DNA from: Emticicia fluvialis
Lineage (GTDB): Bacteria; Bacteroidota; Bacteroidia; Cytophagales; Spirosomataceae
DNA length: 64,000 nt
NCBI RefSeq assembly: GCF_024793945.1
Contig: NZ_JANUSD010000016.1
Span: 62,001 to 126,000, forward strand
Reading direction: 5' to 3'
Positions 26,357 through 33,443 of the stretch are shown here, piece by piece. Position numbers and translations under genes: made by a program. Below the pieces are notes generated by a model. The model was not told the origin of the DNA, did no database searches, and saw only the letters and a program-made list of their open reading frames with translations. Each line of letters begins with the position of its first letter. Within the stretch, counting starts at the first letter, position 1.

Positions 26357-26777
26357 TATTATTTAGAATGAACAGTTTTTGTCTTTTTACACCCCACATA
26401 CAGCAAACATCATACAAGATTTTATGCAGGGCATACCAAGTTATTTTCTAAAAGTCCAATGCATCTGAACACAGAAAACAAGGTAATTTCAAACGCACCT
26501 TTCAGGTTGGCTAATATAAAATACTGTTATTTGAAACAGCAGATGAGAGGCTGGTAATATCTTCTCTCAATAGGTCAGACACAAAGTTTTTGATTTAATC
26601 TAAGGCAGTTATCCTTTACTTTTTGTAATTAACCGTAATAATAAGCAGAAATAGCCACATTGAAAAGCAGCCGATGCGTTTTTTCTTAAAACTCATCATT
26701 TTTGGTGATAAAACCTGCAAAAAACAGCCCTGCAGACCCGCCCGGCAGCATTTGGCGGCAAGAGGTATAGCAAAAAA
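26357..26777. other. Non-coding gap of about 420 bp
   Basis: I see no supportable gene. It contains the presumed promoter region of the PAS-LuxR gene on the minus strand. Confidence 0.4.
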
Positions 26778-26815
26778 CCAGAAACCCTGCGCAGGCGCAT
26801 GGCAGCGGTTTCTGG
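26778..26815 (-). terminator. Terminator downstream of the AHSA1-like gene
   Basis: The arms CCAGAAACC and GGTTTCTGG pair perfectly around a 20-nt GC-rich loop. On the minus strand the run TTTTTTG follows immediately. It lies about 50 nt after the stop at 26865. Confidence 0.75.
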
Positions 26816-26864
26816 TAGGTAGAAAATTAGGCATAACCGGCAGGATTTGTAACACCCGGCCGGC

Positions 26865-27350
26865 TCAGGGTCTGGCAGTTTTTTCTTTAATGGCGCTCTC
26901 AAGCACATTCGGGTTGCCTTTGCCGGTGTTGATGTAAGGCACCAGGCTATGCAGCAGGTATTGCCGCCAGCCGCCGTAGCAATCGGTGTAGCACTCGCTT
27001 TGCGGCGTTAGCCCCTCATGCGTAAAGCTGATAACGGTATGGTCGCCCTCGGCCGAAAGGCTAAACACCACCTTTGTGCCTGTCCATTCATTTTTTTGTT
27101 CCAGAAAACTCAGGTGGCTGTCGGTAATCAGCCATACTATTTTTTGACCCGGCAGCAGCTCTGCCAGTTTTTGTTTTGAATAATGCACGTCTGCAAACCG
27201 AACCTCGAACTCATCGCCCAACTGAGACGAGCTTCCGCTGAAATCGTCAGACCACCACTGGCGCACCTCATTGATAGCCTGAAAGGTTTCCTGCGGTGGC
27301 TTGTTTACCACCAGCCTGAACGCCATGTTATTGTTTTCCATCATAGCCAA
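26865..27350 (-). CDS. SRPBCC / AHSA1-like START-fold protein
   Basis: The 161-residue protein fits the Aha1 C-terminal (AHSA1)/SRPBCC fold: an early strand (AFRLVVNKPPQETFQAI), the tryptophan-rich VRQWWSDDF, LLPGQKIVWLITDSHL, TVISFTHEGL and the late helix YGGWRQYLLHSL. These proteins bind small hydrophobic ligands or act as adaptors; the substrate is unknown. The start is uncertain by up to four residues because three Met codons lie within MAMMENNN. It is monocistronic, divergent from the N-acetyltransferase gene. Confidence 0.8.
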   Translation of the reverse strand: MAMMENNNMAFRLVVNKPPQETFQAINEVRQWWSDDFSGSSSQLGDEFEVRFADVHYSKQKLAELLPGQKIVWLITDSHLSFLEQKNEWTGTKVVFSLSAEGDHTVISFTHEGLTPQSECYTDCYGGWRQYLLHSLVPYINTGKGNPNVLESAIKEKTARP

Positions 27351-27623
27351 TTTTGTTAGTATGCTACAAAGTTAATACCCTTTTAAGCCAAAACAGGGGT
27401 GCAAAACAGACATAAATAAGGGCTGAACAAGACAAATCGCGCCTGTCTCTCTGCGCATTACCTCAGCGTGCCGGCTTATACCCGGCAGGTCTTCATAGCA
27501 TTTTAATACAGCATCTGCCGCTGTATTTCCGTTATGGTCATATATTGGTACACTTATTTTTGCTTTGTTTTTACAAAAAAACAGGCAGATACCCCGTGCC
27601 GCTATTGCTGAAAAATCGCACAC

Positions 27624-28412
27624 ATGAACGTACAATCTTATCTGAAACGCATCAACTTCCGGGCGGCCCCTGCGGCCAGCCTCTCCGTGCTCAGGCAACT
27701 ACACCGGGCGCACGTGTTTCATGTTCCTTTCGAGAACCTCGACGTGCAACTGGGCGTACCCATCCGCCTGCACCTTCCTGCTATCTACAACAAAGTAGTA
27801 ACAGGCCGCCGAGGCGGTTACTGCTACGAGCTGAACACCCTCTTTAACGAGTTGCTGCAAAAACTGGGCTTTGATACACAGCTTATATCAGCACGCATCT
27901 TGCATAACAAGCAGCCCGGCCCGCCATTTGACCACATGGCCCTTGTAGCCAATCTGGGTACCCGGTGGCTGATGGACGTAGGCTATGGCGATTTGTTTCT
28001 GGAACCACTGGAGCTAAAACCAGACGTGGTGCAGACCGACGGCTCCGGTTACTTTATGATTCGCCGGGCTGAGGATGGAGACTTCAGCCTCTGGATGTCG
28101 GCCACGGGTGTTAGTTATGAAGAAAAATACAGGTTCAGCCTGCAAGCGGCGCGGCTGGAAGAATTTGAAGCGCAGAACTTCCGGAAACAGACCTCGCCCG
28201 ACTCTCATTTTGTAAAAAACCTGATTTGCACCCTGCCACTGCCTCAAGGCCGCAAAACGCTCTTCAACCATCGGTTTTTGCAGCGTACCGGAAACGAACG
28301 CAAAATGGAAACATTTGACAACACCGCAGACCTGCTTCAATGCCTGAAAACCGAGTTTGGTATTGAAACTTGTGGCGCGAACTTGCAGTTCGCAGCTTTG
28401 CAGGCGTTGTAA
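27624..28412 (+). CDS. nat: Arylamine N-acetyltransferase
   Basis: This 262-residue protein has all elements of the NAT fold and its catalytic triad: C67 in RRGGYCYE, H104 in PFDHMAL and D118 in MDVGYGD. It would move acetyl from acetyl-CoA to arylamines or hydrazines by a ping-pong mechanism. FHVPFENLDV near residues 32-41 is another family hallmark. The final 13 residues are encoded across a REP-like palindrome (28371-28394) and probably form a non-homologous tail. It converges with the ATP-grasp gene, leaving only 26 nt between the two stops. Confidence 0.93.
   Translation: MNVQSYLKRINFRAAPAASLSVLRQLHRAHVFHVPFENLDVQLGVPIRLHLPAIYNKVVTGRRGGYCYELNTLFNELLQKLGFDTQLISARILHNKQPGPPFDHMALVANLGTRWLMDVGYGDLFLEPLELKPDVVQTDGSGYFMIRRAEDGDFSLWMSATGVSYEEKYRFSLQAARLEEFEAQNFRKQTSPDSHFVKNLICTLPLPQGRKTLFNHRFLQRTGNERKMETFDNTADLLQCLKTEFGIETCGANLQFAALQAL
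28371..28394. repeat. REP-like palindrome inside the 3' end of nat
   Basis: GCGAACT and AGTTCGC form a perfect 7-bp stem around TGC. The segment resembles 18881-18906. Here it is translated as the end of the acetyltransferase. Confidence 0.55.
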
Positions 28413-28438
28413 AACCTTCCTGCCATTGGCCCGCGGGT

Positions 28439-29413
28439 TTAAGACATGGTTCTTCTTTCTGGCGGAATAAAGGTTTTGGTGGCGGCCGGTTCGCGGCGGA
28501 AAGGCGCGAGCTGGTCGGGAGTCTGGCTCAGGAAATCAAACAAAGCCATTGAAATGGCGTAATTCATCTTGGTATCAAAAAAATTGTAGCCGGGGGTGTT
28601 GTTAATTTCAAGCATCACCCATTCGCCGGTGGGTGTTACCTTAAAATCTATGCCTGCAAAGAGCAGTTCTTCTTCGCGGCAGTAATCAATACATTTTTTC
28701 AGTAAGTCTGGTGGAATGTCTACCCTTTGGTATTGATTGCCCGAGGTATTGTAACGGTAGTCTACATTGGGCGACTCTATCTTAAGCGCCAGTGGCTGGC
28801 TGCCCAGCAGATGCAGGCGTACATCATACCCCCTGATGTGCCGCTGAAACAGCGACGGCACATGGTTAAGCTGATACAACTCGGCATAGAGTTTTTCGTC
28901 CAGTTCTACAGCTCTGGTTCTGATAGATGACGTACCCTTCGAAATCCAGTCGCCGTTGGGTTGCATTACATGCTTTGCCCGGGTGCCAGACCCGAAAATG
29001 TACGTTTCAGGCACAGAGAAACCGTAGGCCTGCAGCTTGGTTACATGGTGCAGCTTGGTGTAGTTTGAATTACCCGCGCAAGGCCGGTTAACCACCACCT
29101 TGTCGCAGAATTCGAGGTAATTATGCATCAGAAAAATAAAATTGACCATCCTCAGCACATGAGCTTTGTCGGCAGGCGTCTGATACAAACACCGCGCATA
29201 AATAGCGTGGTAATTGGCAAAGTCAAATTGGCGGTCGTCTATTTTCACCAGCAGGTCATCGGCGTCGTAAGACACCTGCACATCTGTGGCGGTTTCAACG
29301 TCTGACAGGTTCAGAAAATGATACTTATCGGCATCTGCCTGTTTTTGTTCGGCCAGCACTTTTACAAAATGCTCAATGGCTTTTTCGTTATGATACCCTA
29401 TTATTAAAAACAT
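28439..29413 (-). CDS. ATP-grasp ligase (RimK/MvdD-like)
   Basis: The 324-residue protein has ATP-grasp features: an N-terminal pre-grasp domain, VVNRPCAGNSNYTKLHHVTK near 108-127, the FQRHIRGYDVRLHLLG segment near 194-209, and the metal-binding end FAGIDFKVT...WVMLEINNTPGYNFF near 252-280. The closest families are RimK- and MvdD-type ligases that add amino acids to proteins or join side chains in graspetides. It starts 2 nt after the stop of a smaller related protein, so they form a pair. The three genes upstream on the same strand encode Lys/Asp/Ala-repeat proteins, which could be its substrates. That link is inference. Confidence 0.8.
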   Translation of the reverse strand: MFLIIGYHNEKAIEHFVKVLAEQKQADADKYHFLNLSDVETATDVQVSYDADDLLVKIDDRQFDFANYHAIYARCLYQTPADKAHVLRMVNFIFLMHNYLEFCDKVVVNRPCAGNSNYTKLHHVTKLQAYGFSVPETYIFGSGTRAKHVMQPNGDWISKGTSSIRTRAVELDEKLYAELYQLNHVPSLFQRHIRGYDVRLHLLGSQPLALKIESPNVDYRYNTSGNQYQRVDIPPDLLKKCIDYCREEELLFAGIDFKVTPTGEWVMLEINNTPGYNFFDTKMNYAISMALFDFLSQTPDQLAPFRREPAATKTFIPPERRTMS

Positions 29414-29415
29414 AA

Positions 29416-30117
29416 TCAGATTATTTCCTTTAATGCCCCGGCCAATATTCCGGAACTGACGTGCGCAAAACTTTCACTGATATTCAATACACACAGGTTG
29501 CCGTCTGTTACCACACAGCTTACGGTCAGTATGTCCAGCCCGCGTTGCCACATGGCTTTCCGGGTTTTTAAAATAAGCTCTTCGGCATGGCTGATAATCG
29601 GGCTGAAAACATCATTGTCCGGATAAACCCTATACCCCGTACGTGTAAGCAGCAGGTGAACCTGATACAGCGTTTTATCTGGCAGGGCCTGCGGCAGATT
29701 AAAAAGCGACGGGTGCAACTGCCAGCCCAGGCTTCTGAACAGAAACACCAGAAAATACCTGTTGGTAATGCTCAGGCTCATGTTCAGCACCCCGGCGTTA
29801 ATCAGTTTATCGGTGTAGTTTTGCAGGGCAGATATCACCGAGGCATCCATCTCGCAATACTCAAACGTATGGGTTTTGTTGCTGGCTACGGCATTGCCGA
29901 TTTCGGGTACCGAGGGTGTGTTGATAAAAAAAATCCTGTCGAACCGGCTGATGTTCCAGTTGAAAAACCTGATGTCGGTTTTACCATTGCTGTTCAGTTC
30001 AACAATACTGATATGCTCATGCCGGTGCACATCACAATAGTTAAGCCCCAGTTGCTCAAAGGCCTGCTTCACCTCTATGCCATCGGTGGCATTGCGCCGT
30101 ATTAACAATACATTCAT
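29416..30117 (-). CDS. Short ATP-grasp-like companion protein
   Basis: This 233-residue protein begins like an ATP-grasp pre-domain (MNVLLIRRN). Its end, ILTVSCVVTDGNLCVLNISE followed by SFAHVSSGI, parallels the AGIDF...LEINNTP end of its partner. Motifs for nucleotide binding in the centre are weak or missing, and it is about 90 residues shorter, so it may be a catalytically degenerate partner, perhaps for substrate recognition. It is directly coupled (2-nt gap) to the ATP-grasp gene. It could also be an unrelated family, as the similarity is limited to the ends. Confidence 0.55.
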   Translation of the reverse strand: MNVLLIRRNATDGIEVKQAFEQLGLNYCDVHRHEHISIVELNSNGKTDIRFFNWNISRFDRIFFINTPSVPEIGNAVASNKTHTFEYCEMDASVISALQNYTDKLINAGVLNMSLSITNRYFLVFLFRSLGWQLHPSLFNLPQALPDKTLYQVHLLLTRTGYRVYPDNDVFSPIISHAEELILKTRKAMWQRGLDILTVSCVVTDGNLCVLNISESFAHVSSGILAGALKEII

Positions 30118-30177
30118 CTTTATTACCTGCGGTTTTAGGTGTCAATAGCCCTTGTGTTGGTATGGGTTGACGTTTAA

Positions 30178-30212
30178 AAAACCGGCCGGTACCCAAGCTG
30201 AGTACCGACCGG
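30178..30212 (-). terminator. Terminator or attenuator between repeat protein and ATP-grasp pair
   Basis: CCGGCCGGTAC pairs with GTACCGACCGG with one mismatch, and TTTTTT follows on the minus strand. It lies between the stop at 30220 and the start at 30117. Partial read-through would set a low level of ligase relative to repeat protein. Confidence 0.75.
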
Positions 30213-30219
30213 AAATACA

Positions 30220-31302
30220 TTAAATTTTAAAAATACCGTCTATGGCATTTTTTGTGGCATCGGCCGCATCTTTGGCCGCGTTATCTGCCGAGTTCTTGGC
30301 CGAATCAGTGGCGTCTTTGGCTGCATCTGTGGCATCTTTGGCTGCCTTGGCTGCTTCGTCAGCCGCATCTTTGGCGCCATCGGCAGCATCTTTGGCCGCA
30401 TCTTCTGTGGCTTTTATTCCTTCGTCGGCGGCATCTTTGGTGGCGTCGGTGGCATCTTTGGCCGTATCGGTTGTTGCCTTAAGGGCATCGTCTGCCGCAT
30501 CTTTGGTGGCGTCGGCGGCATCTTTGGCTGCCTGTACGGCATCGTTATAAATATCAACGGTGGTGTCTGCCACATCTTTGGCTGCCTCTTCGGTGGCAAT
30601 AATGGCGTCTGTCAGCCAGTTGGTTGGGGGCTGGTCTGCCGTGGTACCCATAAAGTTATAATCAATGGGCTGTGTGCTGCCATTCCATTTCTGCCCTATA
30701 AATATTAAATAGGGGTCTGCCACGCTGAAACTGATAATGGCGTTCTGGTCATTACCGCCGGTCTCAAACCACGAAACCTGAGAGGTTTGGGTAGTGGTGC
30801 CGTCTGAAAGCGTGCTGGTAAGTACCAGATACACATAATTGTTGATGTTTTTCGACTTATAGGTAATCGTTGGGCTGCTCACGGTCAGGGTGTCGTCTTG
30901 CTGATCCAGGCTTGTACCTACATAAGTATTGTATTTGGCGTTCCAGGCCGACACATCGGTGCTTTGTGTGGCATACATACCTGTAAAATTATTGGCCGAC
31001 GGCAGCGCGGCAGTACCCGCAGCATATTTGCCGGTGGCTATCAGGCTGGCGGGCTGAAAATAAAACTTAAGCGCAGCAGACGATGCGTTGCCATCAGCAG
31101 CCTGCCAGCTGGCATCAATTACCACTATTTCATCAGCTGATGTTTCGGTTAAAAACACCGGATTTTTGATGGTTTCGCCGTTCACCACAATGCTGAAACT
31201 AACAAAGTCAACCATCAGGTAAGGGCCGCTGTAGTAGACTTTGGTTTCTAAATTTTGTAAATAAGTAATAAAATTGGCTTTGATTGAGGTATTAATTGCC
31301 AT
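30220..31302 (-). CDS. Beta-domain protein with C-terminal AKDAAD-type helical repeats (copy A)
   Basis: In this 360-residue protein, residues 1-225 form a beta-rich domain with a YYSGPYLMVDFVSFSIVVNG motif near 23-42 and no signal peptide. Residues about 235-355 are 11-residue-type repeats of Lys, Asp, Ala and Thr (AAKDAADATKDAADDAL), ending KNAIDGIFKI. The repeats resemble LEA group 3 or apolipoprotein-like amphipathic helices and offer many Lys/Asp/Thr/Ser side chains. It is a paralogue of 31558-32646. It lies 102 nt upstream of the ATP-grasp pair, with a terminator in between. Function is unknown; desiccation/stress protection or surface binding are alternatives. Confidence 0.7.
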   Translation of the reverse strand: MAINTSIKANFITYLQNLETKVYYSGPYLMVDFVSFSIVVNGETIKNPVFLTETSADEIVVIDASWQAADGNASSAALKFYFQPASLIATGKYAAGTAALPSANNFTGMYATQSTDVSAWNAKYNTYVGTSLDQQDDTLTVSSPTITYKSKNINNYVYLVLTSTLSDGTTTQTSQVSWFETGGNDQNAIISFSVADPYLIFIGQKWNGSTQPIDYNFMGTTADQPPTNWLTDAIIATEEAAKDVADTTVDIYNDAVQAAKDAADATKDAADDALKATTDTAKDATDATKDAADEGIKATEDAAKDAADGAKDAADEAAKAAKDATDAAKDATDSAKNSADNAAKDAADATKNAIDGIFKI

Positions 31303-31521
31303 GGCTTTAAATGTTTAATTGTTTATAATAATTGAATTGAATGTTGCGCTACCAAATAAAAATTACCACTAAAAGCATAGGGCTTAATGGGTAATGAGCA
31401 GAAATACGCAAGCAGTTGACGTAAGCAAAAGCGCTTTCTTGTGTATTAGCCCGGCAATGCGGCGGCCTTTAGCTGCCCGTATTACCATGGCTCAATAAAA
31501 AACGGGTTTAAAGAGGTATCA

Positions 31522-31548
31522 GGCCGATGCGCTTAACGAGCATCGGCC
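31522..31548 (-). terminator. Hairpin between the two paralogous repeat-protein genes
   Basis: The perfect 9-bp arms GGCCGATGC and GCATCGGCC enclose a 9-nt loop just after the 362-residue gene. On the minus strand the T-run is lacking, so termination is uncertain. Confidence 0.5.
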
Positions 31549-31557
31549 TTTATCTAA

Positions 31558-32646
31558 TTAAATTTTTGGTATTTTGGGTACTTTAGGTATGGGTGGCGGC
31601 GGCGGTATTGGAATACTGTCAGCCGCATTTTTAGCTGCATCGGCGGCATCTTTGGCGGCTTTTTCAGCTGCGTCAGCCGCATCCTTGGCAGCATCAGTAG
31701 ATGCTTTTATGGCTGCATCGGCGGCATCTTTAGCCGCATCTGTCGATGCCTTTATGGCTGCATCGGTAGCATCCTTGGCAGTATCGGTGGCATCTTTGGC
31801 AGCATCGGTGGTGGCTTTAACGGCATCATCAGCCGCATTTTTGGCGGTATCGGTGGCCACTTTGGCTGCATTCCGGGCATCGTTGTAGGCGTCAACGGCG
31901 GTGTCCGTTACCTCTTTAGCGGCGTATTCAGCCTCAAGAATAAGATCACTCATCCAGTTGGAAGGGAGTTCCTGCGCAATTGAACCCGAAAAGTTGTATT
32001 CCAGCGGTTGTACATGGCCCGTCCAGGTCTGCCCGACAAATGAATTACCGTATTCAGTGCTTACGTAATAAAGATACGCGTTCTGCTTGTTATCGCCCGA
32101 CTGAAACCACCAGGTCTGGTAGGTAGTGGTAGTAACGCCTTCGTCGTCGGTAAAGACCTGCGACAAATAAACGTGATTAAGGATGGTCTTAGACTTGTAT
32201 CCCATGCCCGGGCCTTCTATCACCAGCACATCATCTGCCTTGTAGTCGGCGCCAATAAAAGTACTATAGGTGCCGTCCCACAGGCCAGACGGTGTTTCAG
32301 GGATGGCAATTAAGCCCGAAATATTATCAACCTCCGGCAATGGCGCGGCTCCTACGGCGTATTTACCACCCACAACCGACAAGCCTTCCATAAAATAAAA
32401 CTCCAGCGCAGCCGACGAACCATTGCCATCGGAAGCCTGCCAGCTTACAGAAATCCAGACTAAGTCGGCAGTATCATAAACACTGGTAAAGGTGGGTTTA
32501 ATAATGGCCTCACCGTTGACATAAACCTGAGCATGGCCAAAGGAAACCATCAACAATGGCCCCGGATAATAGACCTTAGTATCGGTTACTGCAAGGTCCT
32601 GAATACTGGTTGGGAAAAATGAAGCAGCTTGAATAACAATTGCCAT
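31558..32646 (-). CDS. Beta-domain protein with C-terminal AKDAAD-type helical repeats (copy B)
   Basis: The 362-residue paralogue of 30220-31302 shares the N-terminal plan (KVYYPGPLLMVSFGHAQVYV near 24-43, then SWQASDGNGSSAALEFYF). Repeats at about 235-340 include two matching blocks (AAIKASTDAAKDAAD). The tail is proline-rich (SIPIPPPPPIPKVPKI), unlike copy A. It has no signal peptide. It is one of four adjacent same-strand genes with such repeats that precede an ATP-grasp ligase pair. Function is unknown. Confidence 0.7.
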   Translation of the reverse strand: MAIVIQAASFFPTSIQDLAVTDTKVYYPGPLLMVSFGHAQVYVNGEAIIKPTFTSVYDTADLVWISVSWQASDGNGSSAALEFYFMEGLSVVGGKYAVGAAPLPEVDNISGLIAIPETPSGLWDGTYSTFIGADYKADDVLVIEGPGMGYKSKTILNHVYLSQVFTDDEGVTTTTYQTWWFQSGDNKQNAYLYYVSTEYGNSFVGQTWTGHVQPLEYNFSGSIAQELPSNWMSDLILEAEYAAKEVTDTAVDAYNDARNAAKVATDTAKNAADDAVKATTDAAKDATDTAKDATDAAIKASTDAAKDAADAAIKASTDAAKDAADAAEKAAKDAADAAKNAADSIPIPPPPPIPKVPKIPKI

Positions 32647-32959
32647 AACGGGTAATGTTTAGATTTTAATAATTGAACAGAAATAAGTTTTACAGCAGTG
32701 TTTGAACCATACCTCAGGAACTGTTCGGTTCCCGGTGTACATGTAAAAGCACAGCAAAGCAGTTGACAAGAGCAAAAATTGTTTTCATATTAGTTTTTTG
32801 GGTATTGTTGCACAGCTAATGGTTAACCTGCCCGCATAAAGCCACACTGGCCGGGTTATTACAGAATAAGGGCATCCTCCACCGTTTGTTTCTTTGCCGG
32901 GTATGCCGCATTTGGGGCAACGTTTAACACCGGTATGGCTGCCCGATAGCTTTTCCGGC
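32647..32959. other. Non-coding gap of about 310 bp
   Basis: It contains the presumed promoter of the 362-residue gene. A possible 63-codon minus-strand frame (32785-32976) with one CPKCG motif overlaps the repeat gene upstream and was judged too weak to call. Confidence 0.4.
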
Positions 32960-33407
32960 TTAGTAGCCGCCTGCATTTCTGAGTGAATCTTGCGCCTCTT
33001 TCATGGACTTCTCTAAATATTCGTTTGCATCACTCATCGCTTTTTGGGCTTCATCCAAAGCGTTTTTACGGGGCTTTGCTGGTATTGGCAGTGGTATGCC
33101 TGCATCCTGTTCGGCTGTTCTCGTGGCATTTTCGGCTTCATCCATCGTATTTTTGCCAGGATCTCCTGCTTCATTCAGGGGGGGTGCCTGTAACATTGAG
33201 TGTTGCCCTGATCGCATTTTCGGCTTCAGCCATTGCTTGTTTTATGGCATTATCTGCTTCACTTAAGGCATTTTTACTGGCGTTTATGGATGCCCGGTTC
33301 GCATTATTAGCTTCATCCATGGCGTTTTTGACTGCATTTTCGGCTTCTTTGGCAGCGTTGTTTATCGCCTCTCTGGCTGCATTGGCAGCATTGTCGGTTT
33401 CTTTCAT
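32960..33407 (-). pseudogene. Small Ala/Asp/Glu/Lys-repeat protein split by a C7 tract (phase-variable or frameshifted)
   Basis: The first frame runs from the ATG at 33407 through repeats (KNAMDEANNANRASINASKN) and stops shortly after a run of seven C on the coding strand (33178-33184). Deleting one C joins it in frame to the second part, which continues the same repeat style (KNTMDEAENATRTAEQDA, KNALDEAQKAMSDANEYLEK) to 32960. The joined product would have about 149 residues, be entirely helical and lack a signal peptide. It lies 36 nt downstream of the 987-residue repeat protein. It could be a real phase-variable gene, a decayed gene or a sequencing error in the homopolymer. Confidence 0.65.
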
Positions 33408-33443
33408 ATAAGTAAATTTAGTTTTGTATTGAAAATCAAATAA

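Noticed and set aside
28371..28396. Possible CRISPR-like or att-type repeat
   Set aside because: It is a single short palindrome with one degenerate relative 9.5 kb away. There is no spacer array and no integrase.
32785..32976. Minus-strand 63-codon frame with CPKCG
   Set aside because: It has only one CxxC pair and one further Cys, overlaps the end of the repeat gene, and its C-terminus looks random.
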